Assembly (NCBI GenBank): GCA_005884605.1
Contig: VBBE01000022.1
Span: forward strand, 1 to 30,277
Direction of reading: 5' to 3'
Source: Candidatus Bathyarchaeota archaeon
GTDB lineage: Archaea > Thermoproteota > Bathyarchaeia > 40CM-2-53-6
DNA length: 30,277 bases
Positions 15,292 to 24,036 of this stretch are shown one piece after another (positions within the stretch are counted from its first letter, which is position 1; every line of letters starts with the position of its first letter). Below the pieces are notes generated by a model. That model saw nothing but the letters and a program-made list of their open reading frames with translations. It did not search any database and had not been told where the DNA came from. The translations under genes were made by a program, and so were the position numbers.

Positions 15292-15298
15292 TTTTATA
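15292..15298 (-). promoter_or_regulatory. TATA box for an internal trp promoter
   Basis: The minus strand reads TATAAAA inside GCTATAAAAGC, a good archaeal TATA element. It contains the tyrA stop codon (15294-15296). Transcription about 25 bases downstream would start near 15270, just before the trpE translation region, so the trpEGDCBA segment could be expressed apart from the shikimate genes. Confidence 0.55.
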
Positions 15299-16379
15299 GC
15301 TTGCGTGTCCACTTCTGTACATTACATGCAAGTCTTTTCTTCACGCCACTCGACTGCTTTGATCGAATCTGGGCAAGATTGGTTGCAACTTCAACAAATT
15401 TCTGTCTGACAGGAGGGAGGAACGGGTTCAGCTGTTGGATTCCGACAATCGTGTCCCAGCTGTCAAGCAAGCTGACGATCCTGCCTTCAGTGTCTCGAAG
15501 AGCTTGAGTCCTAGGCTCTCCTCCCATCCCGTCGAGGCCTAGTCCGAGAGAAATCAGGGCAAAATGATGGAGACCTTGCACGTAGGCCATGGCCTTGTCA
15601 TGTCGAGCCGCTGACATTGTAATGAGCTTCGATCCGCCACCCTGGAGTGCACGAGCTAGTTTAGACCACTTCTGGCCAGACCGGTAGGACACGGCAACGA
15701 TGGTTTGACCGTGAAGACGATCTGTGTTCGGTCCAAAGAGAGGGTGCAAACTCACGTACTCCAGTCCTTTCGGGATTTTTTCAGCGATCCTTTCCGATAT
15801 CCCAGTCTTGACTGAGGAGAGGTCAGCAAGCAGGCTGCCGGTAGTCATCAGAGACGCTGTTTCGGTGGCAACTCTGACGGTTTCCTCCATCGGCACGGCT
15901 AGGATTACTATGTCCGAGGAGGCTGCGTCCAGGATTGTTCCTGGTTCGACCTCCATCTCCTTGGCAGCTGTCCGAGTCTTATTGATCTCTCGGCCCGCTA
16001 GCTTGACTCTCGCCCCTTGGAGGCTGGCGAACCTTGCGAAGAAACGTCCCATCCCGCCGGTTCCGCCCACGACTAGGATTTTTGCTTGGTCAAGTCTCTT
16101 CGCAGACTTTTCAGAGTGGTCTCGCTGGGCCTCCACACTCAGGGCAAAAATCTGGTCGAATATTGGCCGTATGAGGTTCGGGTCGAGGTCCAGTGATGTA
16201 GCTGCGCGTTCTATCTTTCGGAGGATGATTTTCTCTCGCTCGGGGTCGCGATAATCGAGATGTCTCTGCTGCTTGATACGTCCAAGGAGCCTAGCGTTCT
16301 CATACCTGTTCTTAAGAAGCCTGACTATCTCTTGGTCTAGCTCGTCTATCCTGTCCCGAATCCTAGCAACATCGTCCAT
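15294..16379 (-). CDS. tyrA: Chorismate mutase / prephenate dehydrogenase fusion
   Basis: A 361-aa bifunctional enzyme. Residues 1-88 form an AroQ-class chorismate mutase (ARIRDRIDELDQEIVRLLKN, then R34 in LLGRIK, and DPEREKIILRKI). The dehydrogenase starts with the NAD(P)-binding loop VVGGTGGMGRFFARF (103-117) and continues with ILAVPMEET, SSVKTGI, SLHPLFGPNTDRLHGQ and YVQGLHHFALISLG, which line the prephenate site. It turns chorismate into prephenate and then 4-hydroxyphenylpyruvate, the tyrosine precursor. The start is ATG at 16379, six bases after aroC. The domain order matches the enterobacterial T-protein. The product of the mutase could also feed phenylalanine synthesis, but no prephenate dehydratase is in the window. 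Confidence 0.94.
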   Translation of the reverse strand: MDDVARIRDRIDELDQEIVRLLKNRYENARLLGRIKQQRHLDYRDPEREKIILRKIERAATSLDLDPNLIRPIFDQIFALSVEAQRDHSEKSAKRLDQAKILVVGGTGGMGRFFARFASLQGARVKLAGREINKTRTAAKEMEVEPGTILDAASSDIVILAVPMEETVRVATETASLMTTGSLLADLSSVKTGISERIAEKIPKGLEYVSLHPLFGPNTDRLHGQTIVAVSYRSGQKWSKLARALQGGGSKLITMSAARHDKAMAYVQGLHHFALISLGLGLDGMGGEPRTQALRDTEGRIVSLLDSWDTIVGIQQLNPFLPPVRQKFVEVATNLAQIRSKQSSGVKKRLACNVQKWTRKL

Positions 16380-16385
16380 TGAGAG

Positions 16386-17486
16386 TTAGCTCTTCAGGAC
16401 TCGAGGAATCATTCCGCCGCGGATCATCAAATCCGTCAGTCCAATCGACACCATTCCTTGGACGACGGGGACGGCCTTGGGGACTACGCATGGGTCGTGT
16501 CGTCCTTTGACCCCAAGCTTAGTCTCCTCCATTTCAGAAACGTTCACGGTCTTTTGCTCCTTCGCAATTGAGGAGGGTGGCTTGAACGCAACTCTGAGCA
16601 GCAGCGGCATTCCTGTCGACATTCCCCCCAGCACTCCTCCAGAATTATTGGTTAGCGTGACAACTTTTCCCTCTTTGATGACGTACTGGTCGTTGTTTTC
16701 GGACCCCTTCAGACGACTTGCGTGGAACCCGGCTCCAAATTCAACTCCCTTGACCGCGGGGATTCCGAAAAGTATCTTGGCGAGCTCCGAGTCGATGGCG
16801 TCAAAGAGTGGCTCACCAACGCCCACCGGAAGGTTTAGCGCTGTACATTCGACGATTCCTCCGATGCTGTCCCCATCGGCCTTTGCGTTTATCACTGCTT
16901 GCCGCATTTTCTTCGCGATAACCGGATCCGGGCATCTCATCGAGTTCTCGTAGGTGACTTTCTTGACCGCTTCATTACCGGGAGGGTTATCCAATCGAAC
17001 TCCGTCGATAGACTGGGTGTAGGCGAGGACCTCCACTCCGAACGTGGAGAGAAGTTTCTGGGCAATCGCTCCCGCGGCAACGAACGCTGCGGTCATTCGT
17101 CCTGACAGCCTTCCGCCCCCTCGATAGTCGCTGAAACCGCCATACTTCACCTTCGCCGGATAATCCCCGTGTCCAGGCCGAACGACGTCCTTCAGAGGCT
17201 CATAGTCAGAGGATTTCACGTCCTTGTTTCTGATATGCAAGGTCACCGGCGCCCCCGTCGTATGGTCCTGGAATAATCCGGAGAATAGTTCTACAGCATC
17301 AGGCTCCCGTCGCGCAGAAACAACCTCTTTCTCTGGCGGGATCCGCAAGTCCAATGCCTGTTGAATATCATCGAGCGTCAACGAGAGTCCGGCCGGGCAA
17401 CCGTCAACAGTAACGCCTACTCCCGGGCCATGGCTCTCTCCGAAGCAGGTAACAACGAAGGCTTTGCCGATGGAATTACTCCACAC
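16386..17486 (-). CDS. aroC: Chorismate synthase
   Basis: AroC eliminates phosphate from EPSP to give chorismate and needs reduced FMN. The 366-aa protein has the family hallmarks: GESHGPGVGVTVDGCPAG (17-34) with the first catalytic histidine, and RPGHGDYPAKVKYGGFSDYR with the GHGDY motif. GGGRLSGRMTA, GVEFGAGF, NNSGGVLGGMSTG and the C-terminal GRHDPCVVPKAVPVVQGM follow. The start is GTG at 17486, overlapping the end of aroA by 11 bases. The length is normal and all motifs are intact. No flavin reductase domain is fused, so FMN reduction must come from elsewhere. Confidence 0.96.
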   Translation of the reverse strand: MWSNSIGKAFVVTCFGESHGPGVGVTVDGCPAGLSLTLDDIQQALDLRIPPEKEVVSARREPDAVELFSGLFQDHTTGAPVTLHIRNKDVKSSDYEPLKDVVRPGHGDYPAKVKYGGFSDYRGGGRLSGRMTAAFVAAGAIAQKLLSTFGVEVLAYTQSIDGVRLDNPPGNEAVKKVTYENSMRCPDPVIAKKMRQAVINAKADGDSIGGIVECTALNLPVGVGEPLFDAIDSELAKILFGIPAVKGVEFGAGFHASRLKGSENNDQYVIKEGKVVTLTNNSGGVLGGMSTGMPLLLRVAFKPPSSIAKEQKTVNVSEMEETKLGVKGRHDPCVVPKAVPVVQGMVSIGLTDLMIRGGMIPRVLKS

Positions 17487-18750
17487 TAAGCTGTACCCCC
17501 AATCTTGCTAGGTCTTGGAAGAATTTCGGGTAAGATTTCGAAACTGCCTCCGAATTGTGTATTATTGACTCTCCCCTAGCACCTAGAGAAGCAGCTGCGC
17601 ATGCCATCGCAACTCTATGATCATCGTGTGAGTCGAGCGCACGCCCAACCAACTCTCTGCTCCCTTCAATCTTGATCATGTCGTCTTCGGCATGAATCTT
17701 GGCGCCCATCTTCGCCAGCTCAGTCGGGAGAGTTTGCAACCGGTTTGACTCTTTGTAGACTAGCCTTTTTACTCCCCGGATTTCTGATGAGCCGTCCGCG
17801 AAGCATCCAATCGTTTCAAGGGGAGGAACAAGATCCGGGTTGTTGCTCGCGTCGAATTGGAATCCATCTAGCTCTCTCTTCGCGATTGTTAGAGAATTTC
17901 CATTCTGTTGGACTTCGAGCCCGATTTCAGGCGCTAGTTTCAAGATCGCAGAGTCAGGCTCGAACTCGTAGGGGCCGAGGCCAGAAATCGTGATCTCGTC
18001 TCCCACAGTTCCTGTCGCGGCGATGAGGAAGGCCGCGGACGAAAAATCTCCTGGAACCTTATGAGAGGCAGGGACGAACTCTTGCGGTGCCGGAACCCTG
18101 AACTTCCCATTTGATTCTTCGATCGAGATTCCATGTTTTTTCAGCACATCAATGGACATTTTCACGTAGGGGCGCGATTCCAATGCGCCCTCCGCTTTGA
18201 TCGTGACGTCTCGTATTGCTAGGGGTGCTGCGAAGAGGAGTCCTGAGATGAACTGGGAACTGATATCGCCCCGAAGTGTGACTTCTCCTCCTCTGAGAGG
18301 CCCCTTAACCAGTACCTCAAGTCCACGCGCGTCGGAGATCGCGTGGGCAGAGGCTCCGAGGGAGTTGATAGCCTTCACGAGCGGTTCTAGCGGTCTGTTG
18401 GCAAGTCTTCGGCTACAACTTAGTCTTATTGTCTTTAGGGATGTCGAGGATATCGCGGTGAGGAACCTAAGGGTGGCTCCCGACTCACCGCAGTCAATAG
18501 ATCTGTTCGAGGTTGTCGGTCTCCTGATTCCGCTGGAGATTGTGCGGGTTTTCTTAACTTGGACTTTCGCTCCCAACGATTGAATCCCCTCAAGGGTTCG
18601 CTGGGTGTCATCACAATGCAACGCTCCTTGAATCACTGATTTACCGGGGGATAGCAGGGAGGCTAGGAGTGCTCTGTGTGTGTAAGCCTTCGAGCGGGGA
18701 GCCTTCACTTCGCCGTGCAGCGTTTGTGGACCTTTGATGTTGACTTTCAA
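17476..18750 (-). CDS. aroA: EPSP synthase (3-phosphoshikimate 1-carboxyvinyltransferase)
   Basis: AroA transfers the enolpyruvyl group of PEP to shikimate 3-phosphate. The 424-aa protein shows the two-domain family pattern: RSKAYTHRALLASLL (19-33), CGESGATLRFLTAIS, RPLEPLVKAINSLGA, QFISGLLFAAPL, KVPGDFSSAAFLIAA and DSHDDHRVAMACAAAS. The lysine and arginine of the N-terminal KxxxHR motif are present. The residue after K21 is alanine, where most EPSP synthases have serine (E. coli S23, a shikimate-phosphate contact). The start is TTG at 18750, sharing TTGA with the aroK stop. The stop lies inside the aroC start region. The function is clear despite the substitution. Confidence 0.95.
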   Translation of the reverse strand: MKVNIKGPQTLHGEVKAPRSKAYTHRALLASLLSPGKSVIQGALHCDDTQRTLEGIQSLGAKVQVKKTRTISSGIRRPTTSNRSIDCGESGATLRFLTAISSTSLKTIRLSCSRRLANRPLEPLVKAINSLGASAHAISDARGLEVLVKGPLRGGEVTLRGDISSQFISGLLFAAPLAIRDVTIKAEGALESRPYVKMSIDVLKKHGISIEESNGKFRVPAPQEFVPASHKVPGDFSSAAFLIAATGTVGDEITISGLGPYEFEPDSAILKLAPEIGLEVQQNGNSLTIAKRELDGFQFDASNNPDLVPPLETIGCFADGSSEIRGVKRLVYKESNRLQTLPTELAKMGAKIHAEDDMIKIEGSRELVGRALDSHDDHRVAMACAAASLGARGESIIHNSEAVSKSYPKFFQDLARLGVQLSVE

Positions 18751-19619
18751 GTCTCAATCAGCGCTTTCGTGAAGTTGGGATTTGTCTCGATTATGCGTCC
18801 ATCGAATTTCTCGAACGCATGCCGCGCAGGTTTCAAGCTATGCTCGTCGACCACGGCCGCGACTGCCGGTCCCTTACCCGAGAGTCCCGCTCCAAATGCC
18901 CCTGCTTCAATCGCTGAAAGTGCTGGGCGAGGGTCTTCTCCGAGAATAGATGCGACAGCAAGGCCGTTAAGCGTAATCGCGTCCCAAAGATGGCCATTGC
19001 TAGCTTCGCTGTATGCAAGTTCTGAAATCCGCCGAATGGGGGAAAATCTTGTCCGGTCTAGCTGGCCTGTTTGGGTCTTTCGTGGTGGAACAAGTATGAG
19101 GATTCTGATGTCCTGTGGGACCGTGAGAATTCTTTCTGCCTTCTTCCGATCGTTATCAGTCAGAACAGCACCGCCGTGATAAGATGCGAATGAATCGTCA
19201 TAGGCGCCAGTGAGGCTTACCCCGGATTCGACGGATGCCTCTACCCCAATGGCAACCAGCCTGTCATCATCCTGCTGTTCACCAAGGGCGGATACGGTGG
19301 CCAAGGCTACTGCGTTGGCTGCCGCGCTGCTGCTCTTGAGCCCTACAGCTGTTGGGATGTTTGACGAAGTGGTCACCTTCCCGTGGAACTTCCGCTCATA
19401 CCCATAATGTTCGAGGGTCTTCCTGACCACCGCGACTATGAGATTGTTGGATTCAAGTGGATCAGAGGAGATGAATCCGGAAGTCTGGCCAGGTCCTTCT
19501 TTTAGGGTAACCTTGGCTCGGGTCCAAAGGTCCACTCCCAGAGCGCCTCCCTTGCCTGTTGGAAACGCGTTTAGAATGCTGATGGCTCCATGCGAGAGAG
19601 CCTGGCCGGTCCCTTTCAT
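18747..19619 (-). CDS. aroK: Archaeal shikimate kinase, GHMP family
   Basis: This enzyme phosphorylates shikimate with ATP but belongs to the GHMP kinase superfamily (homoserine kinase-like) and is unrelated to bacterial AroK. Evidence is KGTGQALSHGAISILNAFPT at the N-terminus with GKGGALGVDL, and the ATP-binding loop PTAVGLKSSSAAANAVALAT. The motif SLTGAYDDSFASYHGG and the C-terminal GLSGKGPAVAAVV also belong to the family. I place the start at ATG 19619 (290 aa) because it forms an ATGA overlap with the aroE stop; TTG at 19625 would add two residues. The identity is supported by its position between aroE and aroA. It ends in a TTGA overlap with aroA. Confidence 0.93.
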   Translation of the reverse strand: MKGTGQALSHGAISILNAFPTGKGGALGVDLWTRAKVTLKEGPGQTSGFISSDPLESNNLIVAVVRKTLEHYGYERKFHGKVTTSSNIPTAVGLKSSSAAANAVALATVSALGEQQDDDRLVAIGVEASVESGVSLTGAYDDSFASYHGGAVLTDNDRKKAERILTVPQDIRILILVPPRKTQTGQLDRTRFSPIRRISELAYSEASNGHLWDAITLNGLAVASILGEDPRPALSAIEAGAFGAGLSGKGPAVAAVVDEHSLKPARHAFEKFDGRIIETNPNFTKALIET

Positions 19620-20455
19620 CTCCAATCTTTCCCTAGATAATCCGCAAGGGAGTAGCGCATGAGATCGAAGGGAGCCGTCTCGTTTAGCCAGATCTCGTAA
19701 GATAATGCTGCTAGGTGGACCAGCATCTCCAGTGGGCTTATTGTCCCGCGTCCTATCGGAACAGGTTCGGTAGGCTTGTCATATGCGAGGTCGAAGACCC
19801 AGCCTGTATCTTTCAGTCTGTTGACTGGGATCTTGAGCCGGGATATGAGAGTCGATGTCCGTACCGAAGTCGCGTTGACGAGAAGATCCGCATCCTCCGT
19901 GCCTTTCTCTAAGCTACTCTTGGCAAGCTGGCCGTACGAAACTCTGCCGGGACCTGTTGCTTTGTCCGCTACTTGTCGGGCGTTACCCAGAGTTCTGTTC
20001 AGAATCCTAACAGTGTTGTTTTCGCTGGAAAAGCGATGGACTAGGGCCTGAGCTGCTCCTCCTGCCCCGAGCACTAGTATCCGCTTGTTGTTGGGTTCAA
20101 AACCATAGGATTTTAGGGCTCTGACCGCTCCCTCTCCGTCGGTGTTGTATCCTACGAGTCCACTCTTGGTTGTGGCAACTGTGTTAACTGCTCCGCTCTT
20201 CTCCGCGTTCTTGTCAAGCCGATCCAGCATTTCAAGGATAGCGGTCTTGTGGGGCATTGTGACGTTGAAGCCGTCAAACCCTAGCGTACGGGATGCCCCT
20301 ACAGCTTGTTTCAGGTTGTCCCTACTGACTTTGAACGGGACGTAGGCTCTGTTGAGTGATAGTTTCTGGAAGGTCGTGTTGAAGATAACAGGGCTTAGGC
20401 TGTGGGCTACTGGCGATCCGTAAAGAGAGTGGACTTTGGTGTCGCCTTTGATCAT
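19616..20455 (-). CDS. aroE: Shikimate dehydrogenase
   Basis: AroE reduces 3-dehydroshikimate to shikimate with NADPH. The 279-aa protein contains the substrate motif GSPVAHSLSPVIFN (13-26) and catalytic K70 in GFNVTMPHK. It also has GAVNTVATTKSGLVGYNTDG with D106, the second catalytic residue. The Rossmann loop ILVLGAGGAAQALVHRF is followed by LNRT, which contacts the adenosine phosphate and favours NADPH. The start is ATG at 20455, six bases after aroD. The stop overlaps the aroK start as ATGA. All key residues are seen. Confidence 0.96.
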   Translation of the reverse strand: MIKGDTKVHSLYGSPVAHSLSPVIFNTTFQKLSLNRAYVPFKVSRDNLKQAVGASRTLGFDGFNVTMPHKTAILEMLDRLDKNAEKSGAVNTVATTKSGLVGYNTDGEGAVRALKSYGFEPNNKRILVLGAGGAAQALVHRFSSENNTVRILNRTLGNARQVADKATGPGRVSYGQLAKSSLEKGTEDADLLVNATSVRTSTLISRLKIPVNRLKDTGWVFDLAYDKPTEPVPIGRGTISPLEMLVHLAALSYEIWLNETAPFDLMRYSLADYLGKDWR

Positions 20456-20461
20456 GGACTG

Positions 20462-21145
20462 TTATTCCACTCCTAGCATCTCGTAGATTCTGCGGAGTTC
20501 GGCGATGGTCGACTGCCCCGGTGCCGTTTCTTGCCCTCTCTCCAGTGAGGCGTAGGTGAAGTGAGCTCCGTAGAACGGGGCGAGTAGTCTTGACCAGACT
20601 CCTGCCTGTCCCATTGCAAAACTGACGAGGGGTGAGTTCTGATGGTTTGCCTTCAATAGACTGAGGACGGTGAGATTGTCTTCTGGAATCTGAGCTGTTG
20701 TGACGATCTTGCAGACGTCCGGTTTGAACTTCTGGAGCTGAAGGAGGGTTGAGGCGAGTTTCGCTGGATCAGGGGTTCTGAAGTGATCGTGGTGAGATAG
20801 GATGATCTTGGCACCTTTCTCTCTAAACGTCTTGATGACGCGGTCGAGCTTGGCGGTCGTGAGCTCTAGGTCCACGTATTGGAATCCTCCCTCCACTGCT
20901 TCCATCAATATTCTTAGACGCTCGGCTTCGGATCTGTCGAAGGACCCCTTCTCGGACAGGGACCGGTTGGTCGCGATGATCGGCCGTTCTACCGCGCGGG
21001 CAATCTTTGTGAGTCCGTGGTAACTGCGCAGCCTGTCCAAACGAACCTCCACGAGATCGGCGGAGAGTCTCTCGGCTCGCTGCGCTCTTCCCAATAATTC
21101 AGGGGTGTCGGTTGAGGATATGGAGACGCAGATTTTGGGGTTCAC
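20462..21145 (-). CDS. aroD: Type I 3-dehydroquinate dehydratase
   Basis: AroD dehydrates 3-dehydroquinate by a Schiff-base mechanism. The 227-aa barrel has KICVSIS at the start, the glutamate motif LVEVRLDRL (31-39), the catalytic histidine in ILSHHDH (H118/H119) and the Schiff-base lysine K146 in DVCKIVTTA. SFAMGQAGVWSRLLAPFYGA and the C-terminal APGQSTIAELR close the active site. The start is GTG at 21145, overlapping the stop of the dehydroquinate synthase as GTGA, so the two consecutive steps are translationally coupled. Length and motifs are standard. Confidence 0.95.
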   Translation of the reverse strand: MNPKICVSISSTDTPELLGRAQRAERLSADLVEVRLDRLRSYHGLTKIARAVERPIIATNRSLSEKGSFDRSEAERLRILMEAVEGGFQYVDLELTTAKLDRVIKTFREKGAKIILSHHDHFRTPDPAKLASTLLQLQKFKPDVCKIVTTAQIPEDNLTVLSLLKANHQNSPLVSFAMGQAGVWSRLLAPFYGAHFTYASLERGQETAPGQSTIAELRRIYEMLGVE

Positions 21146-22197
21146 CTTTCGATGACCATCTCGTGGGCTACTTTTGTTCCAAAGTGTCGCCCGCCCTCTT
21201 CGAACCGGACCAACACCCGGTCGCCAGGCTTGATTTCTGAAACTGGTTTGGACCCGTCTCTGGTGACCAGCCGGACAGTTTCAGCATTCTGAACTATCGT
21301 CGTTAGCTTTCGGGTTCCGATACTCGCCTCAACGAGGATCATTGGACGACGCTCTATCTTGACTCTCGCTACATCGACACTCCGTGATCGGCCACTCCTA
21401 TCAATCAGGAGTACGGTTTGCCCCGCCAATAATTCGGAGAGATACCGCGTTCTTCCATTCGCCGTCAGAACGTATGATGAAACTGGGCCAGCATTTACCC
21501 TGAACGGCCGCGAGTTCACGTGAGGATTAGAATGCACCTCACCTTCCACTAGGAAGAGTGCCTGGGACGAAGATCCAGTCAACAGTCCCTCGCCGGCTTC
21601 AAGGATCTCAGTCGTGTCTACGCAGACTCTAGCTCCCGTACCAATGGGCTTGACGCTTGTGACCTGAGCCGTTGAGAGCGATATGTCTTCCGATTCTTCA
21701 AGTATCAAGTCTCGGGTCTTGAGAATCTCAGATGTGTCATCGGAAGCAAGGGCTATTCCATCAGCCCCAAGCTCGAGAGTCGAGAGGGCTACCCTGCTTT
21801 CGTCAAGGCTTCTGGTTCTGGCAAGAAGCTTCGAACGTCCTTTCGCTTCAGCGATCAGGTTTTCGAGCGGTATGATCTTCCAGTTGGGACAGCTAATCAG
21901 GAGATAATCAGGACCCAGTTCCAGCGCCTGCGATATTCTTTCCAGATCCTTTTGGTCACCGATTGTAACCTCAAGCGCTACAGGCGTCTTGTTTCTCTTG
22001 GCACTCGATACGTGGTCAAACCTTGACGTGACGAGAATGTCCATCCCTTGCAGTCGTGATGCAATTTTCGAGGTGATTCCTGGAAGCTTGATGTCGGTGA
22101 GGATGGTGTGTGGTTTCGCTTCGTCGACGATCTTGCGGATGGTTTCCGCGGATAGTTCGGGGTTAGGCTCTAGCCAGAATTCTTTCACTTCTTTCAC
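21142..22197 (-). CDS. aroB': 3-dehydroquinate synthase, archaeal type II
   Basis: This NAD-dependent enzyme oxidatively deaminates and cyclises 2-amino-3,7-dideoxy-D-threo-hept-6-ulosonate to 3-dehydroquinate, replacing bacterial AroB. The 351-aa protein starts with KEVKEFWL, has VALEVTIGDQKDLERIS and NWKIIPLENLIAEAK, and then the long family block including RVCVDTTEILEAGEGLLTGS, SNPHVNSRPFRVNAGPVSSY and LLAGQTVLLI. GDRVLVRFEEGGRHFGTKV is at the end. The start is GTG at 22197, overlapping the upstream gene by 35 bases; a second GTG at 22188 would shorten it by three residues. It follows the gene making its substrate, the usual archaeal pairing. Confidence 0.94.
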   Translation of the reverse strand: MKEVKEFWLEPNPELSAETIRKIVDEAKPHTILTDIKLPGITSKIASRLQGMDILVTSRFDHVSSAKRNKTPVALEVTIGDQKDLERISQALELGPDYLLISCPNWKIIPLENLIAEAKGRSKLLARTRSLDESRVALSTLELGADGIALASDDTSEILKTRDLILEESEDISLSTAQVTSVKPIGTGARVCVDTTEILEAGEGLLTGSSSQALFLVEGEVHSNPHVNSRPFRVNAGPVSSYVLTANGRTRYLSELLAGQTVLLIDRSGRSRSVDVARVKIERRPMILVEASIGTRKLTTIVQNAETVRLVTRDGSKPVSEIKPGDRVLVRFEEGGRHFGTKVAHEMVIER

Positions 22198-22975
22198 CTA
22201 GGATGGACAACGCTTGCGTGGGGCTGCTTCCATTGTGGACTATCTCGACAAGTGCTCTGGTCATCAGAGTTGGCTGGCGGTGTTGGAACACGTTTCGCCC
22301 AATCGATATTCCAGCAGCTCCTGCCTTGATAGAGTCTGAGACGAGCTGGAGAGCTTCGGATTCGCTGCCTGCTTTGGGCCCGCCGGCTACGACCACCGGT
22401 GCTTTGACGCTCTTGATGACGTTTCGGAAGCTTTCAGCATCTCCCGTATAGTTCGTCTTGACGATATCTGCTCCTAGCTCGTACCCGAGTCGTGCTGCAT
22501 GGCTGACGACTTCGTAAGCGTGCTCGTTCTGGATTCCGGGTCCTCTCGGATACATCATAGCGAGGACTGGTAAGCCGAGATTGTCGCTTTGGTCGAGTAT
22601 TCGCGAGAACGCGTCGAGCATGTCTTGTTCGTGTTCGGATCCTACATTGATGTGAACAGATACCGCGTCCGCGCCCAGACGGGCTGCTAAGTTGACTGTG
22701 GATAGTTGCGTTTTCCAGTTCGGCTCGCGGGTTAGACGTGTGGCGCCTGAGAGATGGAGTATGAGGCCCATTCCTTGGTTGTCAACTGTCTTGGCGATGC
22801 CGGCGTGGACGAGCACCGCGTCCGCTCCTCCCTTGGCTACGTTTTCTATCGTCGCTTGCATGTCTGTGAGTCCTTCGATTGGTCCGACGGATACTCCATG
22901 GTCCATCGGTATGATGACGGTCTTGCCGTCTTTTTGGAATATTCGTCTGAGTCTGCGGGTTTTTCCAGTTTCCAT
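22163..22975 (-). CDS. aroA': 2-amino-3,7-dideoxy-D-threo-hept-6-ulosonate (ADH) synthase
   Basis: A class I aldolase-like enzyme that condenses aspartate semialdehyde with a dihydroxyacetone-type sugar phosphate (6-deoxy-5-ketofructose phosphate), the first step of the alternative route to dehydroquinate. From ATG 22975 the product is 270 aa, the family length. Key residues are D25 in IIPMDHGVSVGP, Y142 in MMYPRGPG and the Schiff-base lysine K173 in DIVKTNYTGD, followed by VVVAGGPKAGS and GISIGRNVFQ. The frame is open 24 codons further, but that stretch overlaps asd and does not look like the family. It lies ten bases after asd, whose product is its substrate. Confidence 0.94.
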   Translation of the reverse strand: METGKTRRLRRIFQKDGKTVIIPMDHGVSVGPIEGLTDMQATIENVAKGGADAVLVHAGIAKTVDNQGMGLILHLSGATRLTREPNWKTQLSTVNLAARLGADAVSVHINVGSEHEQDMLDAFSRILDQSDNLGLPVLAMMYPRGPGIQNEHAYEVVSHAARLGYELGADIVKTNYTGDAESFRNVIKSVKAPVVVAGGPKAGSESEALQLVSDSIKAGAAGISIGRNVFQHRQPTLMTRALVEIVHNGSSPTQALSILGERSERILARA

Positions 22976-22985
22976 TTTTCTTGGA

Positions 22986-24035
22986 TCACTTGATGAGTTT
23001 CTTTGCCAGGAAGAGTTCGGCGTTGAGGATGGAGCATCCTGCTCCACCGCGGATCAGGTTATGGCCTAGGGCCATGTACTTGACGCCGTTCAACGCGGGG
23101 TCTCGGCGGACTCGTCCGACTGTTACTGTCATTCCGTTTCCCTCATCTACGTCGAGTCTTGTCTGGGGACGATTCTCTTCGTCCCGGACGATAACCGGGT
23201 GTTCGGGTGCTGAGGGGAGTTTGAGTTGTTGGGGAGCTCCCTTGAACTCCCTCATCGTTCTTATGATCTCGTTGGGTGTTGCTGATGATCGCGTTTTGGC
23301 GAAGACTGCTTCCATGTGTCCTTGGAGTGTTGGGACTCTGTTGCAGCTCGCCGAGACAATTATCCCTGCGGGTTTCAATAGTGTCCCGAGTATCTTGTTG
23401 GTTTCATGTTCGACTTTTTCCTCTTCGTTTCGGATGAAGGGGATGACGTTCTGCATGATGTCCAGCGATGCAATTCCAGGGTAGCCCGCGCCTGACACGG
23501 CTTGCATTGATGATACGACTACGGTTTCGAGACCGAACTTGTCTTGGAGGGGTTTGAGAGAGAGCGTTAGGATGGCGGTTGTACAGTTCGGGTTGGAGAC
23601 GATGAAACCGTCTGTCTTCATCCGTCTCTTCTGCTCTTCCACCATCTCAGCATGCTCAGGGTTTACTTCCGGGTTCAGTAGCGGGACGTACGTGTCCATT
23701 CTATGCGACGAGGCGTTGGAGAATACTGGCATTCCCGCTTTGGCGAAATCCTCCTCTACTGGTCCTGCGACTTCAGCGGGCAGAGCTGAGAAGGCTATGT
23801 CGGGGTCGTCTAGTGCATGTGGCTTGGGTTCTGTTAGTACGAGTTCTCCTACCTGATTGGGTAGATTTGCTTCTGTTCTTGATCCGATCGAGGATGCGTA
23901 TTCTTTGCCTACACTCTTGTCTGATGCCGCGACTGCGCTTACCTCGAACCATGGGTGGTGGGCAAGTAGCTGGACGAATTTCTGACCCATCATTCCGGTC
24001 GCGCCGAGGACGGCTACCTTTCTCTTCTTCACCAT
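22986..24035 (-). CDS. asd: Aspartate-semialdehyde dehydrogenase
   Basis: Asd reduces aspartyl phosphate to L-aspartate semialdehyde with NADPH. The 349-aa protein belongs to the archaeal/fungal-type branch. The Rossmann start is KVAVLGATGMMGQKFVQLL (6-24), and the catalytic cysteine is C151 in SNPNCTTAI. SSMQAVSGAGYPGI and the second active-site region NKILGTLLKPAGIIV and SASCNRVPTLQGHMEAVF are present. The start is ATG at 24035, one base after the aspartate kinase stop. Its product normally feeds lysine, threonine and methionine. Here it sits directly before ADH synthase, so it also supplies the aromatic pathway. Confidence 0.96.
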   Translation of the reverse strand: MVKKRKVAVLGATGMMGQKFVQLLAHHPWFEVSAVAASDKSVGKEYASSIGSRTEANLPNQVGELVLTEPKPHALDDPDIAFSALPAEVAGPVEEDFAKAGMPVFSNASSHRMDTYVPLLNPEVNPEHAEMVEEQKRRMKTDGFIVSNPNCTTAILTLSLKPLQDKFGLETVVVSSMQAVSGAGYPGIASLDIMQNVIPFIRNEEEKVEHETNKILGTLLKPAGIIVSASCNRVPTLQGHMEAVFAKTRSSATPNEIIRTMREFKGAPQQLKLPSAPEHPVIVRDEENRPQTRLDVDEGNGMTVTVGRVRRDPALNGVKYMALGHNLIRGGAGCSILNAELFLAKKLIK

Positions 24036-24036
24036 T

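Noticed and set aside
22976..23047. 24-codon upstream extension of the ADH synthase
   Set aside because: It overlaps the end of asd and has no similarity to the family; ATG 22975 gives the normal length.
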